NCBI RefSeq assembly: GCF_000018045.1
Contig: NC_009792.1
Location: 2,418,001 to 2,482,000, forward strand
From: Citrobacter koseri ATCC BAA-895
GTDB lineage: Bacteria; Pseudomonadota; Gammaproteobacteria; Enterobacterales; Enterobacteriaceae
Length of the DNA stretch: 64,000 nt
Direction of reading: 5' to 3'
The position numbers and the translations under genes are program-made. Of this stretch, positions 44,247 through 52,846 are shown piece by piece. Numbering within the stretch: position 1 is the first letter of the stretch; each line of letters opens with the position of its first letter. The notes under the pieces were generated by a model. That model saw only the letters and a program-made list of their open reading frames with translations. It searched no databases and was not told where the DNA came from.

Positions 44247-45641
44247 ATGAACACGCATTCATCCTCTGTTCCCCTGACGGACGGCCAACAGGCAGCTCAG
44301 GAACGACTGGAAACCCCCGAGGGGCGCCGCGAATTCTGGCGAGCGACATTTTCCTGCTGGTTAGGCACGACAATGGAATATGCCGATTTTGCGCTGTATG
44401 GCCTCGCCGCAGGCATTATCTTTGGCGACGTCTTTTTTCCTGAAGCCACACCAGTTATGGCGCTACTTTCCAGCTTCGCCGCCTATTCCGTCGGGTTTAT
44501 AGCACGCCCCATCGGCGCTCTGTTGTTCGGCTGGATAGGCGACCGTCATGGCCGGAAGACTGTCATGGTTATCACTATCGGGTTAATGGGCATGTCGACC
44601 ATGTTGATCGGTTTAATTCCCAGCTACGCCCAGATTGGCGTTTGGGCGCCGGTATGCCTGGTCATCTTACGATTTTCCCAGGGGCTGGGCGCCGGGGCAG
44701 AGCTTTCAGGCGGCACCGTCATGCTCGGTGAATATGCCCCAGTTAAGCATCGCGGACTGGTCTCCTCGATTATCGCTCTGGGCTCAAATAGCGGAACATT
44801 GCTGGCTTCTTTAGTCTGGCTCATCGTACTGCAAATGGATAAAGACGCCTTGCTAAGCTGGGGATGGCGCATCCCTTTTCTTTGCAGCTTCCTCATCGCC
44901 GCCGCCGCACTGTTTATTCGCCGCCATATGCGTGAAACGCCCGTCTTTGAGCGTCAAAAAGCACTCCTGCAAGCCGAGCGAGAGAACGCGCTTCGCCAGG
45001 GTCAGGAGATGCAACAGTATGACACCCGTAGCTTCTGGCAACGCACCAGAGCATTCTGGACCATGGTCGGATTACGCATCGGCGAAAATGGCCCCTCCTA
45101 TCTGGCCCAGGGATTCATCATTGGCTATGTTGCCAAAGTGCTGATGGTTGATAAATCTGTCCCCACTGTTGCGGTATTTATCGCCTCTATTCTGGGATTT
45201 GCCATTATTCCGCTGGCGGGTTGGCTTTCTGACCGATTTGGTAGACGTATCACTTACCGTTGGTTCTGTCTGCTACTGATTCTGTACGCATTTCCAGCAT
45301 TCATGCTGCTGGATTCTCGTGAACCGTGGATTGTTATCCCGACGATCATTACCGGAATGGGGCTCGCTTCACTGGGCATTTTCGGTGTTCAGGCTGCATG
45401 GGGCGTTGAGCTTTTCGGTGTGACCAACCGTTATACTAAAATGGCTTTCGCAAAAGAGCTGGGGTCCATTATGTCTGGCGGTACGGCGCCACTTGTCGCC
45501 TCGGCGCTGCTCTCATTTTACGGACACTGGTGGCCTATCGCCGTCTATTTCACCCTGATGGCCGCAATTGGGCTGGTGACGACTTTCTTCGCGCCAGAGA
45601 CTCGTGGGCGGGATCTCAACTTGCCCGAGGATGCAATTTGA
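44247..45641 (+). CDS. MFS metabolite:proton symporter (MHS/ShiA-ProP type)
   Basis: Inner-membrane transporter of 464 residues with 12 predicted helices. It has the MHS-family N-terminus (FWRATFSCWLGTTMEYADFALYG), the loop motif GWIGDRHGRKTVMV between helices 2 and 3 and its copy GWLSDRFGRRITYR in the second half. Close relatives carry shikimate, proline/betaine or dicarboxylates. Here it precedes a LacI-type regulator and a nucleoside hydrolase, so a nucleoside or related compound is a reasonable guess only. AAGGAG precedes the ATG. Confidence 0.85.
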   Translation: MNTHSSSVPLTDGQQAAQERLETPEGRREFWRATFSCWLGTTMEYADFALYGLAAGIIFGDVFFPEATPVMALLSSFAAYSVGFIARPIGALLFGWIGDRHGRKTVMVITIGLMGMSTMLIGLIPSYAQIGVWAPVCLVILRFSQGLGAGAELSGGTVMLGEYAPVKHRGLVSSIIALGSNSGTLLASLVWLIVLQMDKDALLSWGWRIPFLCSFLIAAAALFIRRHMRETPVFERQKALLQAERENALRQGQEMQQYDTRSFWQRTRAFWTMVGLRIGENGPSYLAQGFIIGYVAKVLMVDKSVPTVAVFIASILGFAIIPLAGWLSDRFGRRITYRWFCLLLILYAFPAFMLLDSREPWIVIPTIITGMGLASLGIFGVQAAWGVELFGVTNRYTKMAFAKELGSIMSGGTAPLVASALLSFYGHWWPIAVYFTLMAAIGLVTTFFAPETRGRDLNLPEDAI

Positions 45642-45747
45642 GGCCAGAGAACGTGAGTTGCGCGTTCTTTACCAAAGATTTTTGGGTCATAACGCCTTAT
45701 GCTGTCAGGAAAAAAGATCACTCTGAACTCAATCAGGTAGGTGCCTT

Positions 45748-46779
45748 GTGACCCAATCACATTCACAACGCGTAACACGTTCTGATGTTGCAAAAGAAGC
45801 GGGAACATCTGTCGCTGTTGTCAGTTACGTTATTAATAACGGTCCGCGCCCCGTCGCCGAAGCGACCCGACAGCGCGTATTGCAGGCCATAAAAAAAACC
45901 GGTTATCGACCTAATGGTATAGCGCGCGCCCTCGCTTCAGGCAGCACGCAAACCTATGGACTCATTGCGCCAGACATCTCTAACCCGTTTATCGCCTCAA
46001 TGGCGCATGCCCTGCAACGTGAAGCATTTTCTGATGGGAAAGTGCTCCTGCTGGGCGATGCGGGCGACAACAGCGGACGTGAGCGTGAACTGATCAACAA
46101 TATGCTACACCGTCAGGTCGACGGGCTTATCTATACCAGTGTTGACCGGCATCCCTATATTGAGCTGATTCAGGAGAGCGGAACCCCCTGCGTCATGCTG
46201 GATCGCGTGGACCCTGGGTTGAATGTCAGTGTTATTCAGGTAGATGAACAACTGGCGGCCTGGCAGGTGACGAAGCATCTGATTGATCACGGTTACCGCG
46301 ATATTGGCATTATTTGTGGTCCGCGTGAAATGTTGAACACCCAGGATCGTATCCGGGGATGGCAGCTAGCGCTGGAAGAGTCATCGCTAATTATCAACCC
46401 CTCCTGGATCTTTTCGACTAACTATACCCGCGCCGGAGGTTACGAGGCGACAAAACGCATGTTGCAAGGTAAACCACCGCGCGCGCTGTTCGCAACCAAC
46501 GAACAGCAGGCGCTTGGCTGTTTACGCGCTCTGGCAGAACAAGGATTACGCGTTCCACAGGATGTGGCGCTGGTCTGCTTTAACGCAACACAAGAATCGG
46601 CTTACAACGTACCTTCCCTGACCGCCGTCCGACAGCCTGTCGACAAAATGGCTCGTGCGGCAATTGATATGTTGAAAAACTGGGATGGAGAAGTTCGCCG
46701 CGTTGAATTTGAGTTTTTTTTACGAGTGGGAGAGTCGTGTGGCTGCCAGGGACATGAAGTACAACCTGAAACCAGATAA
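45748..46779 (+). CDS. LacI-family transcriptional regulator
   Basis: Repressor of 343 residues. The N-terminal LacI-type helix-turn-helix is VTRSDVAKEAGTSVAVVSYV, followed by the hinge RPNGIARALASG and a periplasmic-binding-protein-like sensor domain. It begins at GTG 45748 with AGGTAGG upstream. It probably binds the two operators before the MFS gene and senses a sugar-like part of the transported compound. It overlaps the start of the nucleoside hydrolase gene. Confidence 0.87.
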   Translation: MTQSHSQRVTRSDVAKEAGTSVAVVSYVINNGPRPVAEATRQRVLQAIKKTGYRPNGIARALASGSTQTYGLIAPDISNPFIASMAHALQREAFSDGKVLLLGDAGDNSGRERELINNMLHRQVDGLIYTSVDRHPYIELIQESGTPCVMLDRVDPGLNVSVIQVDEQLAAWQVTKHLIDHGYRDIGIICGPREMLNTQDRIRGWQLALEESSLIINPSWIFSTNYTRAGGYEATKRMLQGKPPRALFATNEQQALGCLRALAEQGLRVPQDVALVCFNATQESAYNVPSLTAVRQPVDKMARAAIDMLKNWDGEVRRVEFEFFLRVGESCGCQGHEVQPETR

Positions 46780-47773
46780 AAATAAATCTATGCGCGTGAT
46801 TATCGACTGCGATCCGGGTAATGGCATTCCCGGCGCCAATATCGATGACGGCCTCGCGCTGGCACTCGCCATTGCCGCGCCGCAAATCTCTCTGGAGATG
46901 ATCACAACGGTGGCTGGTAATACACCGGTAGAAATCGGATATGCAGTAGCCAAAGATTTCGTTCAACAATTAGGTGTACCCGTTTCTGTCTACCGTGGCG
47001 CCGCACGCGCGCTCAGAGAAGATCCGCAGCCCTGGCGGGAAAAGCTTGATCATGGTGTAGACCAATATGGCTTACGCCAACTCTGGGCTGATGTCCCCGT
47101 TCCGCAGGCATACCAGGCCACGAAGCCTCTTGCGCCTGAGGCGATAGGTGAGCTGATATGCAACAACCCCGGTGAGATAACGCTGGTTGCAACAGGCCCA
47201 CTCACCAACGTCGCCATTGCTCTACAGCTCTATCCGCAGCTCGTTCATGCGGTGAAGAATATCGTGATCATGGGCGGAGTATTCAATGTTCCTGGCTACC
47301 TGAAAGACACTAATTTTGGCCTTGATCCAGAAGCAGCTCATGCCGTACTCACCAGCGGTGCGCCGGTCACATTGGTTCCGATGGATGTCACGACAAAAAC
47401 CCAAATGCTTCATACCGATTTGGATCGTCTGGCTGCGGCAGAAAACGTTCTTGGTCGCTATCTGGAGAAAACCATTCGCCCGTGGATCACCTACTCTATG
47501 CAGACCCGCAATCTGCCTGGCTGCTGGATCCACGATGTTCTGACGATCGCCTGGTTGCTTGATCCCTCGCTCGCCGCAACGACAGAAGACTTTCTGGACG
47601 TCTCGCTTGAAGGCCTTACTCGTGGTATGACCTGTCGTTATGGACGTGACACATTACGCCTGGATGTGGGAATACCCGAGCCCAAAGGCACGATGATAAA
47701 AATTCTACAGACTATCGATAACCATCAACTTCTTTCGCTGATTGAACACTACATCCATCGCTACGGCGCATAG
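46739..47773 (+). CDS. nucleoside hydrolase (IunH family)
   Basis: Enzyme of about 344 residues that should split nucleosides into ribose and base. The calcium-binding DxDxxxDD motif is present in expanded form, DCDPGNGIPGANIDDG, with a longer loop than in RihA/B/C. Other family strings are TVAGNTPVE, LVATGPLTNVA, IVIMGGVF and the late Asp in CWIHDVL. The GTG at 46739 has GGGAG 7 bases upstream; ATG 46790 (MRVIIDCD) fits family length but lacks a ribosome site. Part of the MFS-regulator-hydrolase set. Substrate is inferred only. Confidence 0.83.
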   Translation: MAARDMKYNLKPDKNKSMRVIIDCDPGNGIPGANIDDGLALALAIAAPQISLEMITTVAGNTPVEIGYAVAKDFVQQLGVPVSVYRGAARALREDPQPWREKLDHGVDQYGLRQLWADVPVPQAYQATKPLAPEAIGELICNNPGEITLVATGPLTNVAIALQLYPQLVHAVKNIVIMGGVFNVPGYLKDTNFGLDPEAAHAVLTSGAPVTLVPMDVTTKTQMLHTDLDRLAAAENVLGRYLEKTIRPWITYSMQTRNLPGCWIHDVLTIAWLLDPSLAATTEDFLDVSLEGLTRGMTCRYGRDTLRLDVGIPEPKGTMIKILQTIDNHQLLSLIEHYIHRYGA

Positions 47774-47837
47774 CGATGCTGCACAGAAAAAGAAGGTAGT
47801 CGCGCAGTGTGTAAGGTTATGTTTTTCTGGAGGAAAA

Positions 47838-48551
47838 ATGAATACGTTAGCACTCATCCTCTCTGGTGAAGGAGAACCAATTTTAATTACATTATGCAAA
47901 ATTTGCGTCGCTTTTTTCCTGGGAGGAATCATCGGACTTGAAAGAGAATCAAAGGGAAAGCCTGTCGGGTTTAAAACATGTGTGATTATTTCAGTAGCCA
48001 GTTGTGCCCTGACCATTGTTTCGATTCAATCTGCAGAGTATTACGCTGAGATTTCAATGAATATCCGTAGCGATCCTATGCGCCTGGCCGCACAAATCAT
48101 CAGTGGCGTGGGTTTTCTCGGTGCCGGGGTTATCCTCCATCGCCATGATGATGCGATATCCGGGCTAACAACCGCAGCTATCGTCTGGGCTTCTGCTGGC
48201 ATAGGAATTACCAGCGGAGCCGGTTTTTATCTTCATGCCCTGCTTGCCACAGGGTTATTTCTGCTGGCTATAAAGCTCAGTTATTTTGTGATCTTTTTAC
48301 AAACAAAAAACCAGCTCCCCGGCAAAGTAAAAATCCGCATTATTCTTGACGAAAAATCAGGGCTACACACGCTGGTAGAAAGTATTAATCAGCAAAAAAG
48401 CATTATTGAGACCATTACTATCCGCGATGTAAAAAAGGGAAAAATAGAGGTCAACCTTAAGGTTGTGATCAGAAAAAAAATAACCTTGCCCGAACTGTAC
48501 AGCAACCTTTCTACGCTCGAACACGTCTGCGCTATCGCGCTGGAACACTGA
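47838..48551 (+). CDS. MgtC/SapB-family membrane protein
   Basis: Protein of 237 residues with about four to five N-terminal helices and a soluble C-terminal ACT-like domain. The family stretch is FFLGGIIGLERESKGKPVGFKT, followed by GVGFLGAGVI and GLTTAAIVWASAGIG. MgtC-type proteins affect F-ATPase or phosphate/magnesium balance; this one is not next to mgtB. TGGAGGA before ATG 47838 sets the start. It lies 64 bases after the hydrolase gene and may share its transcript. No recognised function can be assigned. Confidence 0.8.
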   Translation: MNTLALILSGEGEPILITLCKICVAFFLGGIIGLERESKGKPVGFKTCVIISVASCALTIVSIQSAEYYAEISMNIRSDPMRLAAQIISGVGFLGAGVILHRHDDAISGLTTAAIVWASAGIGITSGAGFYLHALLATGLFLLAIKLSYFVIFLQTKNQLPGKVKIRIILDEKSGLHTLVESINQQKSIIETITIRDVKKGKIEVNLKVVIRKKITLPELYSNLSTLEHVCAIALEH

Positions 48552-48576
48552 AAAACACGAGTATAAAACAAACTTC

Positions 48577-48607
48577 TTGACCTTCCCCTTGATGGAAGGT
48601 TTACCCT
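48577..48607 (+). promoter_or_regulatory. CueR-activated copA promoter
   Basis: TTGACC (48577-48582) and TACCCT (48602-48607) are separated by 19 bases, the long spacer typical of MerR-type promoters. The spacer holds the dyad ACCTTCC-N7-GGAAGGT (48580-48600), the known CueR operator. Confidence 0.93.
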
Positions 48608-48646
48608 TTATCACAGTCAGTTAATCCTGTCATAAAGGAGTGTGTT

Positions 48647-48858
48647 ATGTCTCAAACTATCGACCTGACCCTGGACGGTCTGTCCTGTGGTCACTGCGTC
48701 AAACGCGTGAAAGAAAGTCTTGAACAACGTCCTGACGTTGAACAGGCGGACGTCACGGTAACCGAAGCGCACGTTACCGGCAGCGCCAGCGCCGAAGCGC
48801 TTATTGAAACCATTAAACAAGCCGGTTACGGCGCGGAGTTAAGCCACCCAAAGGCTAA
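48647..48858 (+). other. copA: CopA(Z), frameshifted copper chaperone from copA
   Basis: CCCAAAG at 48847-48853 lies in the frame C CCA AAG. A -1 slip then reads CCC AAA GGC TAA, ending at 48858 after 70 residues, exactly the length known for E. coli CopA(Z). The product would be the first metal-binding domain alone, acting as a cytosolic Cu(I) chaperone. The slip site and stop are seen; use of the site is inferred from E. coli. Confidence 0.8.
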
Positions 48859-51148
48859 ACCGCTGGCGGAGTCATCAATCCCGTCGGAAGCACTGACAGC
48901 GGTTCCCCCTGAGCTTCCGGCAGTGACGGCCGATGATGAAAGCCAACAGCTGCTGTTAAGCGGCATGAGCTGCGCCAGCTGTGTTTCCCGGGTGCAAAAC
49001 GCATTGCAAAGCGTACCGGGCGTCACACAGGCACGGGTAAACCTGGCGGAACGCACTGCGCTGGTAATGGGCAGCGCGTCCGCCGCAGATTTAGTGCAGG
49101 CGGTAGAGAAAGCAGGCTACGGCGCAGAAGCGATCGAAGATGACGTTAAACGCCGCGAACGCCAGCAGGAAACCGCACTCGCTACCATGAAGCGCTTCCG
49201 CTGGCAGGCGATTGTCGCGCTGCTGGTCGGCGTGCCGGTGATGGTCTGGGGGATGCTCGGCGACAACATGATGGTCACCGCCGATAACCGCAGCCTGTGG
49301 CTGGCAATCGGCCTGGCGACCCTTGCCGTGATGGTTTTTGCGGGCGGACACTTCTACCGCAGCGCATGGAAAAGCCTGATGAACGGCACCGCCACGATGG
49401 ATACGCTGGTGGCGCTCGGCACCGGGGTGGCCTGGCTCTACTCGATGAGCGTCAACCTGTGGCCGCAGTGGTTCCCGATGGAAGCGCGCCATCTCTATTA
49501 TGAAGCCAGTGCGATGATCATCGGTCTGATCAACCTCGGACACATGCTGGAAGCCCGCGCGCGTCAGCGCTCTTCTAAGGCGCTGGAAAAATTGCTCGAC
49601 TTAACCCCGCCGACAGCGCGCGTGGTCACTGATGACGGTGAAAAAAGCGTACCTCTGGCGGATGTACAGCCGGGCATGTTGCTGCGTCTGACCACCGGCG
49701 ACCGTGTGCCGGTAGACGGTGAAATCACTCAGGGTGAAGCCTGGCTGGATGAAGCGATGCTCACTGGCGAACCGATCCCGCAGCAGAAAGGCGAAGGCGA
49801 CAGCGTTCACGCCGGAACCGTGGTGCAGGACGGCAGCGTGCTGTTTCGCGCAAGCGCAGTCGGCAGCCATACCACTCTGTCGCGCATTATTCGCATGGTA
49901 CGCCAGGCACAGAGCAGCAAACCGGAAATCGGCCAGCTTGCCGATAAAATCTCCTCGGTGTTCGTGCCAGTCGTGGTGGTGATTGCCCTGGTGAGCGCAG
50001 GTATCTGGTATATCTTTGGGCCAGCGCCGCAAATTGTTTACACGCTGGTGATCGCCACCACCGTCCTGATTATCGCCTGTCCGTGTGCGCTGGGTCTGGC
50101 GACACCGATGTCGATTATCTCGGGCGTCGGACGCGCCGCTGAATTTGGCGTCCTGGTACGCGATGCCGACGCGCTGCAACGCGCCAGCACGCTGGACACC
50201 GTGATATTTGATAAAACCGGTACGCTGACGGAAGGTAAACCGCAGGTCGTCGCCATCAGGACATTTGGCGATACCGATGAGGCGAGCGCCTTACGTCTGG
50301 CGGCCGCGCTGGAACAAGGCTCCAGCCACCCGCTGGCGCACGCTATCCTGGAAAAAGCCGCCGACGCCACCCTGCCTCAGGTGAATAACTTTCGGACGTT
50401 ACGTGGCTTAGGCGTTAGCGGCGAAGCGGACGGGCATACGTTGCTGTTAGGCAATCAGGCGCTGCTGAATGAACAACAGGTTGTCACGACCGCAATGGAC
50501 GCTGAAATTTCAGCACAGGCTTCTCAGGGGGCAACGCCCGTATTGCTGGCGATTGACGGAAAAGCCGCGGCGCTGCTGGCGATCCGCGATCCGCTGCGCA
50601 GCGACAGCGTCGCAGCGCTTCAGCGCCTGCACCGCGCCGGGTATCGTCTGGTGATGTTAACCGGGGATAACCCGACCACCGCCAACGCCATTGCCAAAGA
50701 AGCCGGGATTGATGAGGTGATCGCGGGCGTGCTGCCGGACGGTAAAGCCGATGCGATTAAACGTCTGCAAAGTCAGGGGCGTCAGGTCGCAATGGTCGGC
50801 GATGGCATCAACGACGCACCGGCGCTGGCGCAGGCGGATGTCGGCATCGCGATGGGCGGCGGCAGCGACGTGGCGATTGAAACTGCGGCGATAACCCTGA
50901 TGCGCCATAGCCTGATGGGCGTAGCTGACGCGCTGGCCATCTCACGGGCGACTCTGCGAAACATGAAGCAGAACCTGCTCGGCGCGTTTATCTATAACAG
51001 CATCGGCATCCCCGTTGCCGCCGGGATTCTGTGGCCGTTCACCGGCACACTGCTTAACCCGGTTGTGGCAGGCGCGGCAATGGCGCTTTCCTCAATTACC
51101 GTGGTGAGCAACGCCAACCGGTTGTTGCGCTTTAAACCAAAAGAATAA
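48647..51148 (+). CDS. copA: CopA, Cu(I)-exporting P-type ATPase
   Basis: Inner-membrane P1B-ATPase of 833 residues that exports Cu(I)/Ag(I) to the periplasm. Two N-terminal metal-binding domains carry GLSCGHC (Cys14, Cys17) and GMSCASC (Cys109, Cys112). The transport motif is CPC (478-480), the phosphorylated Asp522 is in DKTGT, and the hinge is GDGINDAPA. It stands alone under a CueR promoter. A slippery CCCAAAG at codons 68-69 allows the short CopA(Z) product. Confidence 0.97.
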   Translation: MSQTIDLTLDGLSCGHCVKRVKESLEQRPDVEQADVTVTEAHVTGSASAEALIETIKQAGYGAELSHPKAKPLAESSIPSEALTAVPPELPAVTADDESQQLLLSGMSCASCVSRVQNALQSVPGVTQARVNLAERTALVMGSASAADLVQAVEKAGYGAEAIEDDVKRRERQQETALATMKRFRWQAIVALLVGVPVMVWGMLGDNMMVTADNRSLWLAIGLATLAVMVFAGGHFYRSAWKSLMNGTATMDTLVALGTGVAWLYSMSVNLWPQWFPMEARHLYYEASAMIIGLINLGHMLEARARQRSSKALEKLLDLTPPTARVVTDDGEKSVPLADVQPGMLLRLTTGDRVPVDGEITQGEAWLDEAMLTGEPIPQQKGEGDSVHAGTVVQDGSVLFRASAVGSHTTLSRIIRMVRQAQSSKPEIGQLADKISSVFVPVVVVIALVSAGIWYIFGPAPQIVYTLVIATTVLIIACPCALGLATPMSIISGVGRAAEFGVLVRDADALQRASTLDTVIFDKTGTLTEGKPQVVAIRTFGDTDEASALRLAAALEQGSSHPLAHAILEKAADATLPQVNNFRTLRGLGVSGEADGHTLLLGNQALLNEQQVVTTAMDAEISAQASQGATPVLLAIDGKAAALLAIRDPLRSDSVAALQRLHRAGYRLVMLTGDNPTTANAIAKEAGIDEVIAGVLPDGKADAIKRLQSQGRQVAMVGDGINDAPALAQADVGIAMGGGSDVAIETAAITLMRHSLMGVADALAISRATLRNMKQNLLGAFIYNSIGIPVAAGILWPFTGTLLNPVVAGAAMALSSITVVSNANRLLRFKPKE

Positions 51149-51230
51149 GGCGCCTGCGCTAACGCTTATCCGGCCTACGCAGCACTCTCATCGTAGGCCG
51201 GATAAGATGCTTTTGCGTCGCCATCCGGCA
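51149..51230. repeat. REP pair between copA and ybaP
   Basis: Two REP units facing each other (GCGCTAACGCTTATCCGGCC... and GTAGGCCGGATAAG...GCCATCCGGCA). In E. coli ybaQ lies in this gap; here there is no such gene. Confidence 0.87.
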
Positions 51231-51291
51231 TTTCACGCATTGCACCTTCCAGAGCCACACGCTAGCATGGTTTTCCACTAAGGGAGGGCGT

Positions 51292-52085
51292 ATGGATCTG
51301 TTATACCGGGTAAAAGCGTTATGGGCTGCACTGCGCGGCAACCATTATACCTGGCCTGCCATCGACATCATGTTACCCGGCGATCGCTGTTTTCATCTTG
51401 TGGGCAGTATTCACATGGGAACGCGCGATATGGCCCCCTTCCGGCAAAACTGCTTAAAAAGCTCAGGCAGGCGGACGCGCTGATTGTTGAAGCCGATGTT
51501 TCAGGCAACGATTCGCCTTTTACCGACCTGCCTGCCTTTGCCGACCTGGATGAGCGAATTAGCGACGAGTTACGTCAGCGCCTGCATAAAATCACCCATG
51601 AACTGGGCATTTCCCCTTCTCTCTTTTCGACCCAGCCGTTATGGCAAATCGCCATGATATTGCAGGCGACTCAGGCGCAACAACTGGGGCTGCGACCGGA
51701 ATACGGTATTGATTACCAGTTGCTGAAAACGGCAAAACAGGCGCAAAAACCGATCATCGAACTGGAAGGCGCTTCCAGCCAGATCGATCTGCTGTGCCAG
51801 CTCCCTGATAACGGACTGGCGCTACTGGATGATACCCTGACGCACTGGCATACCAACGCCAGACTGCTGCAACAGATGATGAGCTGGTGGCTGAAATCGC
51901 CCCCGCAGAATAATGCTATTTCGTTGCCGAATACCTTCAGTCAGTCGCTGTATGATGTGCTGATGCATCAGCGAAATGTCGCCTGGCGGGAGCGTCTGCA
52001 TGCCATGCCGCCGGGTCGGTACGTCGTGGCGGTCGGCGCGCTTCATCTTTACGGGGAAGGCAATTTGCCTGCGCTAATGCGTTAA
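51292..52085 (+). pseudogene. ybaP: ybaP, TraB-family protein, frameshifted
   Basis: The TraB/GumN-type protein is encoded in two frames. The first frame runs MDLLYRVKALWAAL to HMGTRDMAP and then goes off into FRQNC. The second frame carries PAKLLKKLRQADALIVEADV to the end, LYGEGNLPALMR. E. coli YbaP (264 residues) reads MAPLP across the junction. Restoring one C in the run at 51434-51438 (five C, six expected) joins the two parts perfectly. The rest of the gene is intact with no other damage, so the loss is recent, a phase-variable run or a sequencing error. The HMGT near residue 41 and the C-terminal GALHL are family landmarks. Function in E. coli is unknown. Confidence 0.9.
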
Positions 52086-52285
52086 AAAAATGGCCAATAT
52101 TTCTATTGGCCCGTCAAAGAGGAATTTCATCGTTATTATTATGCCAGGACGTAGCGCCCTGGTTATGTCGATTGTCGCTCAAAGTCACCATCCTGCCAAT
52201 ACTATTGCGCAAGATGGTACTATTTTTTAGACCACCATCAGGCGTATGCTTTAAGGGTATTTTGTCTGGGCCAGGAATAATTGCT

Positions 52286-52765
52286 ATGACACCCGCCGTA
52301 AAATTACTCGAAAAAAACAACATTACTTTTCAGATCCACGCCTACGATCACGATCCGTCAGAAACCAATTTTGGCGATGAAGTGGTGCGCAAATTAGGCC
52401 TGAATCCTGATCAGGTTTACAAGACGCTGCTGGTTGCCGTAAACGGCGATATGAAGCACCTGGCGGTCGCGGTAACGCCCGTTGCCGGACAGTTGGATCT
52501 GAAAAAAGTAGCGAAAGCGCTGGGAGCTAAAAAGGTCGATATGGCCGATCCGATGGTCGCCCAACGGACGACAGGTTATCTGGTCGGCGGCATCAGCCCG
52601 CTGGGGCAGAAAAAACGGCTGCCGACGCTGATTGACGCGCCAGCCCAAACGTTCGCCACCATTTATGTTTCCGGCGGCAAACGCGGGCTGGACATCGAGC
52701 TGGCGGCGGGCGATTTAGCCAAAATTCTGGATGCGAAATTCGCCGATATCGCTCGCCGGGATTAA
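52286..52765 (+). CDS. ybaK: YbaK, Cys-tRNA(Pro)/Cys-tRNA(Cys) deacylase
   Basis: Trans-editing protein of 159 residues that hydrolyses Cys wrongly attached to tRNA-Pro. It has the INS/YbaK fold with the catalytic Lys in LDLKKVAKALGAKKVDMAD and the GYLVGGISPLG loop. The ATG at 52286 gives the E. coli length; the in-frame extension to 52106 is not conserved-looking. It is followed by a REP and the convergent ushA. Confidence 0.94.
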   Translation: MTPAVKLLEKNNITFQIHAYDHDPSETNFGDEVVRKLGLNPDQVYKTLLVAVNGDMKHLAVAVTPVAGQLDLKKVAKALGAKKVDMADPMVAQRTTGYLVGGISPLGQKKRLPTLIDAPAQTFATIYVSGGKRGLDIELAAGDLAKILDAKFADIARRD

Positions 52766-52781
52766 GCGATTTTAGAATGAT

Positions 52782-52813
52782 TGCCTGATGGCGCTACGCT
52801 TATCAGGCCTACA
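52782..52813. repeat. REP unit between ybaK and ushA
   Basis: A single REP variant, TGCCTGATGGCGCTACGCTT...CAGGCCTAC, in the gap of the convergent genes. Confidence 0.85.
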
Positions 52814-52846
52814 AACCGCATTGACCCGTACCGGCACTACGCCCTG

